A stretch of DNA of 64,000 bases, taken from Staphylococcus hominis subsp. hominis. GTDB lineage: Bacteria; Bacillota; Bacilli; Staphylococcales; Staphylococcaceae. The notes under the pieces are model-generated. The model had not been told where the DNA came from. It searched no databases and saw nothing but the letters and a program-made list of their open reading frames with translations. Every line of letters starts with the position of its first letter. Positions within the stretch are counted from its first letter, which is position 1. A program made the translations under genes and the position numbers. Location of the stretch: NCBI RefSeq assembly GCF_002901845.1, contig NZ_PPQE01000028.1:140286-204285 (forward strand), written 5' to 3'. Below are positions 37,628 to 45,614 of the stretch, in pieces.

Positions 37628-38407
37628 ATGGGCACTTCTAAAAAAGTAGCACTTGTTACAGGTGCAGCACAAGGTATTGGTTTCAAAATAGCAGAACGTT
37701 TATTTAATGACGGTTTTAACGTTGCTATTGTCGATTTTAATGAAGAAGGCGCAAAAAAAGCTGCTGAAGCACTTTCAAAAGAAGATCAAGAAGCAGTCGC
37801 ATTTAGAGCTGACGTATCTGACCGTGAAAATGTTTTCGATGTGACACGTAAAGTTGTAGAACATTTTGGAGAGTTAAATGTAGTCGTAAATAATGCTGGT
37901 TTAGGACCAACAACGCCTATCCATACAGTAACACCTGAACAATTTAATCAAGTTATCGGAGTAAATGTTGGAGGCGTATTCTGAGGCATTCAAGCGGCTT
38001 TAGAACAATTTGAAAAATTAGGTCATGGCGGTAAAATTATAAACGCAACATCTCAAGCAGGTGTTGAAGGTAATGCGGGATTATCGTTATACAGTAGTAC
38101 TAAATTCGCAGTTCGTGGATTAACTCAAGTTGCTGCGCGTGATTTAGCTGACAAAGATATTACAGTAAATGCATTTGCACCAAGTATCGTTGAAACACCT
38201 ATGATGGAAGGTATTGCTAAAAAATTAGCCAAAGAAAATAATCAACCAGAAGAATGGGGTTGGAAACAATTCACTGATCAAATCACATTAAAACGTTTAT
38301 CTAAACCAGAAGATGTAGCTAATGTGGTTGGTTTCTTAGCTAGTAGTGATTCTGATTATATTACTGGTCAAACTATTATTGTTGATGGCGGTATGAGACT
38401 CCATTAA
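37628..38407 (+). pseudogene. butA: Diacetyl/acetoin reductase (SDR) gene with one in-frame stop
   Basis: A single continuous frame encodes a 259-aa short-chain dehydrogenase of the ButA/BudC type, which reduces diacetyl and acetoin with NADH. The cofactor motif TGAAQGIG (residues 12-19), NNAG near 88, and the catalytic Ser/Tyr/Lys in [11 protein letters not shown]...YSSTKFA near 140-158 are intact. The only defect is TGA at 37982-37984, in GVF-stop-GIQAA, where relatives have Trp (TGG). Truncation after 118 codons would remove the active site. It may be a real mutation or a sequencing error. Confidence 0.9.
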
Positions 38408-38438
38408 TTTAAACAAATTATTATTTTTTAAAACTGAT

Positions 38439-38488
38439 ATGCACCCCAAAAGTTGGACTTAAAATCTAACTTTTGGGGTGCATTTTTA
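38439..38488 (+). terminator. Strong terminator hairpin, IS-end-like
   Basis: A 19-bp stem with one wobble (38439-38457 with 38465-38483) is followed by TTTTTAT. The stem sequence GCACCCCAAAAGTT resembles terminal inverted repeats of IS3/IS150-family elements. Confidence 0.85.
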
Positions 38489-38836
38489 TATTCTTTTAGA
38501 AGACATATCTGTATATGATGAAATATTTAACCTTATTGATGTTCATAATATATCAATAATAAATGGATCCATCTAAATTGTATAACTCATTAAAAATGAG
38601 TATTTAGTAAAAAATAATTAAAAGACAATGAACGTTTTAATTTTGATTGTTTATGCATATTATACATCATACTCCTTAACTTTGTTTTAATAAAAATATT
38701 TAGAGATTCAATCAAAATTAAAAATACTCTTATTTAGATAGGATATTTTATATTTAAAAAAATAATGATATATAGTAAATTTAAATGTAAATATAGTATA
38801 TAATATGATTAATATCTTACAGAAAGGAAGACATCA
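38489..38836. other. AT-rich intergenic region
   Basis: Very AT-rich. I see only a possible promoter near 38790-38815 for the small gene at 38837; no frames or operators can be supported. Confidence 0.4.
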
Positions 38837-39076
38837 ATGAGATTAAGCAATATGAATATAGTTTCTGGTATCTTATGTATATTATCATTTCTACTTGCAG
38901 TTTCGATTACATTTACAGATATGTTTTGGTATTTACCTGGCTTTTTTGTCATGCTATTGTCAGTGGTTTCAAGTGTTGTAGGTCTAATGAGTGGCAGCCA
39001 AGTATTTAATAGTATCACGTTATTTTTAACAATTATTTTCTTTCTTATTTTTTCAAGTCCATTATTACTTGCTTAG
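38837..39076 (+). CDS. Small two- to three-helix membrane protein
   Basis: A 79-aa very hydrophobic protein with segments at about residues 8-25, 30-50 and 55-77, and almost no charged residues. Not recognised. A clear AGAAAGGAAG ribosome site lies 8 nt before the ATG, and a terminator follows at 39112. It stands alone upstream of the sugar porter. Confidence 0.7.
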   Translation: MRLSNMNIVSGILCILSFLLAVSITFTDMFWYLPGFFVMLLSVVSSVVGLMSGSQVFNSITLFLTIIFFLIFSSPLLLA

Positions 39077-39111
39077 AAAAGAAAACGATTTTATATCATA
39101 TTAATATGAAC

Positions 39112-39149
39112 GGCAATCTTTACAGCTATAATGTGAAGATTGCTTTTTT
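39112..39149 (+). terminator. Terminator after the small membrane protein
   Basis: GCAATCTT / AAGATTGC stem (39113-39120 with 39136-39143) is followed by six T. Confidence 0.8.
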
Positions 39150-39168
39150 AAATTAAATTAAAAAAACA

Positions 39169-39197
39169 TTGAAACGCTTTCAATTAATACGTATAAT
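39169..39197 (+). promoter_or_regulatory. Promoter with palindromic operator on the -35 box
   Basis: A -35 TTGAAA (39169-39174) and a perfect -10 TATAAT (39192-39197) are 17 nt apart. The palindrome TTGAAACGCTTTCAA (39169-39183) covers the -35. It equals an ideal cre site lacking one central base, so CcpA or a LacI-type repressor could bind. Confidence 0.7.
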
Positions 39198-39228
39198 ATT
39201 TACTAGTTTGAAAAAGGAAGGATATTAT

Positions 39229-40572
39229 ATGAAAGTAAATAAATATTTGATTTTTATTTTGGGTGCTTTAGGAGGTTTGCTTTACGGTTATGATAACGGT
39301 ATTATTTCCGGCGCATTACTTTATATTCCTAAGGATATTCCTTTACATAATGGTGCGATAGAAGGGTTAGTTGTGTCATCAATGCTTTTCGGAGCGATTG
39401 TAGGTGCAGGTGGCAGTGGACCTTTATCAGATAGAATTGGTCGTCGTCGCTTAGTACTATTTATCGCATTGGTATTTATTGTTGGATCACTTGTTTTAGC
39501 ATTTTCAACAAATATTGTCATGCTTGTTATTGGTCGTGCCATTGTTGGACTTGCCGTAGGTGGTTCAATGTCAACGGTACCTGTATATCTTACTGAAATG
39601 GCCCCTACAGAACTACGTGGATCTTTAGGTTCACTTAACCAATTAATGATTACAATTGGTATTTTAGCTGCATACTTAGTGAACTATGCCTTTGCAGATA
39701 TGGGTGCTTGGCGCTGGATGTTAGGTTTAGCCGTGGTTCCTTCATTAATTTTATTAATTGGTGTAGCATTTATGCCTGAAAGTCCACGTTGGCTTCTTGA
39801 AAATAGAAGTGAAAAAGCAGCGCGTGACGTAATGAAAATCACATATAATCCAGATGCAATTGATGCTGAAATTAAAGAAATGAAAGAAATAGCTTCTCAA
39901 TCAGAATCAACATTCTCAGTAATCAAATCACCTTGGTTACGTCCGACGCTTATTATTGGGTGTATCTTTGCGATTTTTCAACAATTTATCGGAATCAACG
40001 CAGTTATTTTCTATGCCCCAACGATTTTTACTAAAGCAGGTCTAGGTGGCTCTGCTTCAATTATCGGTACAGTCGGTATTGGTGTGGTAAACGTATTAGT
40101 AACGATTTTGGCATTATTTATTGTTGACCGTGTCGATCGTAAAAAACTCCTCGTTATAGGAAACATCGGAATGATTGCTTCATTGGTTATTATGGCGATG
40201 CTTATTTGGTCAATCGGTATTCAATCATCAGCCTGGGTCATTATTATTTGTTTATCATTATTTATCGTGTTCTTTGGAATTTCATGGGGTCCAGTTTTAT
40301 GGGTCATGTTACCTGAATTATTCCCAACACGTGCAAGAGGAGCAGCAACAGGTATTGCGGCATTAGTATTAAACTTTGGTACGTTAATCGTTGCACAATT
40401 ATTCCCAATTTTAAATCATAATTTAGATACAGAATGGGTATTCTTAATTTTTGCTGCTATTGGCGTACTAGCGATGTTCTTTGTGATTAAGTATCTTCCA
40501 GAAACACGGGGTCGCAGTTTAGCTGAAATTGAACATGAGTTACGATTACGTACAGGTGTTAAATCTGAATAA
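39229..40572 (+). CDS. Sugar porter family MFS transporter
   Basis: A 447-aa 12-helix sugar:H+ symporter of the XylE/AraE/GalP group. Motifs are GGLLYGYDNGIISGAL in helix 1, GPLSDRIGRRR, PESPRWL between halves (about residue 185), and PETRGRS at the C-terminus. The helix 7 motif QQFIGINAVIFYAP fits hexose or pentose uptake. ATG 39229 follows AAGGAAGG. A strong promoter with a cre-like palindrome lies directly upstream, consistent with sugar control. The sugar itself is unknown. Confidence 0.92.
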   Translation: MKVNKYLIFILGALGGLLYGYDNGIISGALLYIPKDIPLHNGAIEGLVVSSMLFGAIVGAGGSGPLSDRIGRRRLVLFIALVFIVGSLVLAFSTNIVMLVIGRAIVGLAVGGSMSTVPVYLTEMAPTELRGSLGSLNQLMITIGILAAYLVNYAFADMGAWRWMLGLAVVPSLILLIGVAFMPESPRWLLENRSEKAARDVMKITYNPDAIDAEIKEMKEIASQSESTFSVIKSPWLRPTLIIGCIFAIFQQFIGINAVIFYAPTIFTKAGLGGSASIIGTVGIGVVNVLVTILALFIVDRVDRKKLLVIGNIGMIASLVIMAMLIWSIGIQSSAWVIIICLSLFIVFFGISWGPVLWVMLPELFPTRARGAATGIAALVLNFGTLIVAQLFPILNHNLDTEWVFLIFAAIGVLAMFFVIKYLPETRGRSLAEIEHELRLRTGVKSE

Positions 40573-40581
40573 CGTATGTAT

Positions 40582-40616
40582 ATCGCTACTTCAATGATTT
40601 GGAGTAGTGATTTTTT
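40582..40616 (+). terminator. Terminator after the sugar porter
   Basis: ATCGCTACT / AGTAGTGAT stem (one wobble) is followed by TTTTTT. Confidence 0.8.
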
Positions 40617-40672
40617 ATTTTTTAAAAAAAGGGTAAACATAAAAAAGTAATGCTATGAACGGAGGAATTAAG

Positions 40673-42376
40673 ATGAAACAGTCAAAAGATTTAGAACGAT
40701 TACTTAAATCTTTAGACGGACAAAAATATGGCGCTTATAAACGAATGAAAGGGATATATCAATTTGATAAATTCCGTCTAGCTATAGATCATGTCCAAGT
40801 CGATCCTTTTGCGCCACCTTCAAAAATGCGTGTCATTATTGGGAAACATGAGACTGAAATTCCTAATGAATTATTAGACACTAAAGATAAACGTATAGCG
40901 ACTTCAGACTTTTTAACTCGAACAGTGGATACCCAGTTAAAACATTTCAATCGTACGGTGAAAGGTTCGGGTAAAAATGGGAAGATCTTTATCGATCATC
41001 CAGGACAAGAAATACTCGAACGTACATCTGTAGTGATTAATGATAAAGAGATTGAAATACGTATTGAAGTTGGGCTACCAGCAGCCGGACGTAAGATTCT
41101 AGGAAAAGCAGCATCACATACGATAATACAAGGCATTCCTCGAATGGTAGAAAAAGCGATACAATACGAAAATTTAAATCAACAAGCATTGAACGAACAA
41201 GTCGCATTAAAACTAGACCAGACCTATATTAGACAACAACTTGAAACAGAACATTTAGTCGCATTTGTGGCAAATGGTTCAATCTTGCCAAGAAAAAGTG
41301 GTGTGTCGGACGCTCCAATGAAAGGTGCTATTCAATTCACAAGTCCTAAGAAATTTGAACATACATTCAACCTTCCAAGTGGTCGGGCAGTCACAGGGAT
41401 GGCTATTCCACAAGGGATTACACTTATTGTCGGTGGAGGTTACCATGGTAAATCGACACTATTAGAAGCGCTTGAGCGTAGTGTATATGATCACATTCAA
41501 CATGACGGTCGAGAATTTGTGGTGACTCAACATGATGCGATGAAAATACGTGCTGAGGATGGTCGAAACGTTGAGAATGTCGATATTAGTCCATTTATTG
41601 ATAATCTGCCAGGAAAGAAGGATACGACACACTTTTCTACAGAAAACGCAAGTGGTAGTACATCTCAAGCCACAAATGTAATCGAAGCTTTAGAAACAGA
41701 AAGTTCATTATTATTAGTCGATGAAGATACATCAGCTACCAATTTTATGATTCGTGATGGTCGTATGCAACAACTAATTGCTCCTGAAAAAGAGCCAATC
41801 ACTCCATTTTCTAATAAAGTAAAATCATTATATGAAGATTATAGTGTTTCTACTATTCTTATTGTGGGCGGTTCAGGAGATTATTTTGATGTTGCTGACC
41901 AAGTATTAATGATGGATGAATATCATTTAAAAGATGTAACAGAGGAAGCAAAAGAAATTGCGAATACTGACGGCTATAAGCGAGAAATTGATGGTAATCA
42001 ATCATTTGGAGTGCTATCTCACCGCATACCGTTAACGGATTCTTTCTCTAAAAAAGGAAAAGAGGATCGTTTCAAATCAAAAGGGTTACATTCTATTATG
42101 TATGGTCATGAGCCTATTAACCTAATAGGATTAGAACAACTTGTGGATGATAGTCAGACAAACGCTATTACGGTAATGTTAGATTACTTTAGACGTCATG
42201 GCATCAATAATCAGAATTCCATAATTCAAGCCACAAATGAGATGTATCGTTTAATTGAGCATGAAGGGTTAGAAGCGCTCTCTCATTTTAATGGACATCC
42301 AGGACATCTTGCCTTACCTCGTAAACAAGAGTTTATCGGTACCTTAAATCGATATAGAGGATTGAAAGTGAAGTAA
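40673..42376 (+). CDS. ABC-class ATPase of the COG3044 family
   Basis: A 567-aa cytoplasmic protein of the predicted ABC-class ATPase family (PF09818-like). It has no membrane segments. Walker A is IVGGGYHGKSTLLEAL near residue 265, an ABC-signature-like ENASGSTSQATNVIEALE follows near 335-350, and Walker B is SSLLLVDEDTSATNFM near 355. The N-terminal part (LERLLKSLDGQKYGAYK) is the family hallmark. The role is unknown, with suggestions in RNA or nucleic acid handling for distant relatives. ATG 40673 follows GGAGG; an upstream ATG (40655) overlaps that site. Confidence 0.87.
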   Translation: MKQSKDLERLLKSLDGQKYGAYKRMKGIYQFDKFRLAIDHVQVDPFAPPSKMRVIIGKHETEIPNELLDTKDKRIATSDFLTRTVDTQLKHFNRTVKGSGKNGKIFIDHPGQEILERTSVVINDKEIEIRIEVGLPAAGRKILGKAASHTIIQGIPRMVEKAIQYENLNQQALNEQVALKLDQTYIRQQLETEHLVAFVANGSILPRKSGVSDAPMKGAIQFTSPKKFEHTFNLPSGRAVTGMAIPQGITLIVGGGYHGKSTLLEALERSVYDHIQHDGREFVVTQHDAMKIRAEDGRNVENVDISPFIDNLPGKKDTTHFSTENASGSTSQATNVIEALETESSLLLVDEDTSATNFMIRDGRMQQLIAPEKEPITPFSNKVKSLYEDYSVSTILIVGGSGDYFDVADQVLMMDEYHLKDVTEEAKEIANTDGYKREIDGNQSFGVLSHRIPLTDSFSKKGKEDRFKSKGLHSIMYGHEPINLIGLEQLVDDSQTNAITVMLDYFRRHGINNQNSIIQATNEMYRLIEHEGLEALSHFNGHPGHLALPRKQEFIGTLNRYRGLKVK

Positions 42377-42399
42377 AAAGAGTATATATTCTCTTTTTT
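42375..42399 (+). terminator. Terminator after the ATPase gene
   Basis: AAAAAGAG / CTCTTTTT stem with an 8-nt loop. The following 42400-42540 holds a 25-codon orphan tail ending GKPQKED, without a start. Confidence 0.75.
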
Positions 42400-42543
42400 A
42401 GTAGGCGGGTAGTCTTACTTTTGAAAAATTAAAAGTCTGCTTAATAGTGAAGCATCTGAATTAATAACGGAAGAATACGGAAAACCACAAAAAGAAGATT
42501 AAAAAAATAAATATTTATCGATTGGACATATGTAAATCATAGA

Positions 42544-42582
42544 CTCACTTTTCTTTTTATTAAAGGAAAGTGAGACTTTTCT
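42544..42582 (+). terminator. Orphan hairpin, possible terminator
   Basis: CTCACTTTTC...GGAAAGTGAG stem is followed by ACTTTTC. No gene ends directly before it. Confidence 0.45.
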
Positions 42583-42680
42583 GATTAAAATAGCAAAAGT
42601 ATTAGGGAGTGAAACAACAAATTTAAAATAAATTCTATCTCTCACCTTCAATATTTTAGAAATATTTGGATATTTATCAT

Positions 42681-42728
42681 TTGATTAATCGCGCGAGATT
42701 GTTTATACTAAAATCAATCGCGAACGAT
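42681..42728 (+). promoter_or_regulatory. Promoter with two copies of a MarR-type operator
   Basis: A -35 TTGATT (42681-42686), a 17-nt spacer and a -10 TATACT (42704-42709). Two related 12-mers, ATCGCGCGAGAT (42688-42699) and ATCGCGAACGAT (42717-42728), lie in the spacer and just past the -10. Both positions would block transcription, so autorepression by the MarR protein encoded next is likely. Confidence 0.65.
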
Positions 42729-42745
42729 AGAAAAGAGGTGCTGTG

Positions 42746-43186
42746 TTGAAAAAGGATGAAATGACATTAGCGAATCAATTATGTTTTTCGGCATATAATG
42801 TGAGCCGCTTATTTGCACAATTTTATGAACAACAATTAAGGCCATTTGGATTAACGTATTCTCAATATTTAGTTTTACTGGCTTTATGGGAAGAAGATAA
42901 TCGAACATTACATGAGATTGGTAGACAACTTGATTTATCAAGTAATACGTTGACACCACTTTTAAAAAGATTAGAACAATCAGGATGGGTCATAAGAGAA
43001 CGTTCTGAAACTGATAAACGTCAACTGATGGTGACACTTACTGAAAAAGCACATCAACAACAAGAAGCAGTTTTTGAAGCGGTAGCCGAATGTTTACCTT
43101 CAAATTTTGATAAAACGAAATATAACCAAGCAAAAGACGTATTAGAACAACTAGAACATGGTTTGAAACAACTCAATAAAAAATAA
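42746..43186 (+). CDS. MarR-family regulator, one-Cys OhrR/SarZ/MgrA type
   Basis: A winged-helix repressor of 146 aa with the MarR layout: dimer helix, recognition helix in LDLSSNTLTPLLKRLEQSGWV, and wing RSETDKRQL. A Cys at position 13 in NQLCFSAYNVSRLF matches the redox-sensing cysteine of OhrR, SarZ and MgrA. The start is probably TTG 42746 (GTG 42743 is also in frame) behind AGAGGTG. It is 17 bases upstream of a flavin disulfide reductase gene and clearly co-transcribed. It probably senses oxidants or electrophiles and represses the pair; the inducer is inference. Confidence 0.88.
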   Translation: MKKDEMTLANQLCFSAYNVSRLFAQFYEQQLRPFGLTYSQYLVLLALWEEDNRTLHEIGRQLDLSSNTLTPLLKRLEQSGWVIRERSETDKRQLMVTLTEKAHQQQEAVFEAVAECLPSNFDKTKYNQAKDVLEQLEHGLKQLNKK

Positions 43187-43203
43187 AGAAGAGGATGAGT
43201 TAA

Positions 43204-44547
43204 ATGAAAACATACGATGTTACATTTATTGGTAGTGGACATGCAGCTTGGCACGCAGCTTTAACATTAAAACATGCAGGTAAAGAAGTAGCAATTATCG
43301 AAAAAGAGCGTATTGCGGGAACATGCACAAACTGGGGCTGTAATGCTAAAATCTTACTTGAAAATCCATTTGAAGTGTTAGAAGAAGCAACACACTATCC
43401 TGGTATTGTTGAATCACAAAATCTTAAAGTAAATTGGTCAAACTTAATGGATTATAAACATAAAGTGATTGATCCAATGGCTGGTCAGTTAAAATCATTA
43501 TTTGAACAACAAGGTATTGATGTATATGATGGTACAGGTGTAATTAAAAATGAACATACAGTTGAAGTAAATGGTGAATCGATTGAAACTGAAAATATCG
43601 TCGTTGCGACAGGTCAACATAGCAATAAATTACCTATCGAAGGTAAAGAATATACACATGATAGCCGTGACTTCTTATCGATGGAAGACACACCAAAAAG
43701 TATCACATTCATTGGTGGCGGAATTATCAGTATCGAATTTGCATCTATCATGATTAAAACTGGCGCTGACGTTCATGTGGTTCATCATACAGATGAGATT
43801 TTACCAGGATTTAACCGTAATCATGTAGATAAATTAGTTAAAAAATTAGAAGATGAAGGCGTTAAATTCTATCTAAATGAAAATACAGCTGCAGTTAAAA
43901 AAGAAGGAGACGCGTTTACACTAACAACTGAATCTGGATTATCAATCAATACAGAATATGTACTTGATGCAACAGGAAGAGTTCCAAATGTTGAAGGTAT
44001 TGGGTTAGAAAATGTCGGTATCAATTATAGTAAAAAAGGTATTGAAGTAGATGAGTACTTAAGAACAAATGTTAAAAATATTTACGCAAGCGGTGACGTT
44101 TTAGATAAAACGATTCCTAAATTAACGCCAACTGCGACGTTTGAATCAAACTACATTGCTGCACATATTTTAGGTATGGTACAAGATGAAATTAAATATC
44201 CAGCTATTCCTTCGGTACTTTATTCGCTTCCACGTTTATCACAAATTGGTGTAACTGTAGAAGACGCAAAAGAAAATGATCAATATACAGTAAAACATGT
44301 GCCATTCGGTAAACAAATGGTATTCGAATATAAGAATGAAACAGAAGCTGAAATGTATATTGTACTAGATGAACATAAACACTTAGTAGGTGCTGAAATC
44401 TATGCAGATGCTGCCAATGATTTAGTAAACTTACTTGTATTTATCATTAATCAACGTATGACAGCGGAAGATTTAAATCAACTTATCTTTGCATTCCCAG
44501 GTGCTTCAAGTGGTGTGATTGATTTATTAAAAATGAACATGTTATAA
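43204..44547 (+). CDS. FAD-dependent pyridine nucleotide-disulfide oxidoreductase (MerA/YkgC-like)
   Basis: A 447-aa class I flavin disulfide reductase. FAD motif at residues 8-20 (IGSGHAAWHAAL), redox pair Cys41 and Cys46 in GTCTNWGCNAK, NAD(P) motif IGGGIISIEFASI near 177, FAD-binding YASGDV near 300 and a dimerisation domain. It lacks the extra Cys pair of true mercuric reductase. It resembles the staphylococcal MerA-like reductase that protects against hypochlorite and allicin. Translation starts 17 bases after the MarR gene, behind GAGGATGAG. The substrate is inferred from context. Confidence 0.88.
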   Translation: MKTYDVTFIGSGHAAWHAALTLKHAGKEVAIIEKERIAGTCTNWGCNAKILLENPFEVLEEATHYPGIVESQNLKVNWSNLMDYKHKVIDPMAGQLKSLFEQQGIDVYDGTGVIKNEHTVEVNGESIETENIVVATGQHSNKLPIEGKEYTHDSRDFLSMEDTPKSITFIGGGIISIEFASIMIKTGADVHVVHHTDEILPGFNRNHVDKLVKKLEDEGVKFYLNENTAAVKKEGDAFTLTTESGLSINTEYVLDATGRVPNVEGIGLENVGINYSKKGIEVDEYLRTNVKNIYASGDVLDKTIPKLTPTATFESNYIAAHILGMVQDEIKYPAIPSVLYSLPRLSQIGVTVEDAKENDQYTVKHVPFGKQMVFEYKNETEAEMYIVLDEHKHLVGAEIYADAANDLVNLLVFIINQRMTAEDLNQLIFAFPGASSGVIDLLKMNML

Positions 44548-44554
44548 GAATTTA

Positions 44555-44588
44555 AAAACGGTTAGTCCATGTGGCTAATCGTTTTTTT
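44555..44588 (+). terminator. Terminator of the MarR/reductase operon
   Basis: AAAACGGTTAG / CTAATCGTTTT stem with one mismatch is followed by seven T. Confidence 0.82.
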
Positions 44589-44681
44589 TATAAAAGAATG
44601 AAATGTTTAAATTTCTCTAAAACGTAAATAACTATATTGTACGAAAAATGAAACGTCATCTCATTTGGAGGGATTTATATT

Positions 44682-45539
44682 ATGGGTAAAGAATTTGAAT
44701 CGAATGGTGTTAACGTAGAAATACCAGATGAATTAGAATCAGTCGTTGCGTTAGAATATTCTTTTGTAGAAGCATTAGCTAAATTAGAATTGAATGTCAC
44801 AGGTATTGCTGATGACAAAGATAAAAATAACTTAGAAAATTCTATTAAACACTTAGTAGGTAACTATACGTCTGTTGGTTCACGTTTAGAGCCTGATGCA
44901 GAATTGATTAAAAAAGCAGAACCACAATTAATTCTAGCAGATAAGACAAGACATGAATCAATATTTGAAAAATTAAATGCGGCAGCACCAACAGTATTAT
45001 TAGAAAGTTTTGATGCTAACTACGACCAAAGTATTGAAACATTTAAACAAATTGCAGAACTCGTATCTAAAGAAGATAAAGGCCGTGAACTTGTTGTTCA
45101 ACACAATGAAAAAGTTGAAGACTTAAGCAAAGATATTAAACTTGATAAAGACTTATCAACTATTGCTGCTGTACCAACACATGATGGCTTATATGTTCAT
45201 GCATCACATTCATATGTTGGACAATTCTTGCAAAAAGTTGGTTTTAATGGTTCTGTCCCTAAAGATATGGAAAACCATCTACCTGAATATATGGGCGCAG
45301 ATTACTTAAAAGTAGATACAGACCGATTTGCAAGCTTCAATCCAGAACGTATATTGATTATGGTAGATGAAGATAACAAAACAGATTATGAAAAATTAAA
45401 AGAAACTGAAGATTGGTTAAATATTGAAGCGGTTCGTAATCAACGTGTACACGATGTAAACCGTGAACGTTGGGCGAAATACAGAGGCTTAATCGCATCA
45501 GAATTAATCTTAGAAGACTTAACAAATATTGAAGAATAA
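44682..45539 (+). CDS. Siderophore-binding-type (FecB/FhuD fold) protein lacking a signal peptide
   Basis: A 285-aa class III periplasmic binding protein fold: two lobes joined by a long helix (about residues 120-150), with VVALEYSFVEALAKLELNVTGIADD near the N-terminus and PERILIMVDED...VRNQRVHDVNRERWAKYRGLIASELILEDL at the C-terminus. Such proteins normally begin with a lipoprotein signal. Here the protein starts at the first strand of the mature domain, an in-frame stop lies 33 bases upstream, and a GGAGGG site fits ATG 44682. It is therefore predicted cytoplasmic. No permease or ATPase genes are adjacent. The role is unclear: iron-chelate handling inside the cell, or a truncated relic. Confidence 0.85.
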   Translation: MGKEFESNGVNVEIPDELESVVALEYSFVEALAKLELNVTGIADDKDKNNLENSIKHLVGNYTSVGSRLEPDAELIKKAEPQLILADKTRHESIFEKLNAAAPTVLLESFDANYDQSIETFKQIAELVSKEDKGRELVVQHNEKVEDLSKDIKLDKDLSTIAAVPTHDGLYVHASHSYVGQFLQKVGFNGSVPKDMENHLPEYMGADYLKVDTDRFASFNPERILIMVDEDNKTDYEKLKETEDWLNIEAVRNQRVHDVNRERWAKYRGLIASELILEDLTNIEE

Positions 45540-45546
45540 TAATTGA

Positions 45547-45589
45547 AAAAGCGTGCATTTCAAAATAGTGAAATGCACGCTTTTATTTT
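45547..45589 (+). terminator. Strong terminator
   Basis: A perfect 16-bp stem (45547-45562 with 45569-45584) is followed by a T-rich tail. It may also serve the convergent YeiH gene. Confidence 0.9.
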
Positions 45590-45614
45590 AAATATAAACA
45601 TATAACATGTTGAC

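Noticed and set aside
37982-37984. TGA as recoded Trp
   Set aside because: TGG is used for Trp and TGA as a stop throughout the window, so a code change is excluded; mutation or sequencing error is simpler.
42430-42501. 25-codon frame ending GKPQKED
   Set aside because: No start codon or ribosome site and no recognisable family; it may be a remnant but cannot be supported.
44590-44681. Fur box before the siderophore-binding-type gene
   Set aside because: No sequence close to the GATAATGATTATC palindrome is visible in the upstream region.
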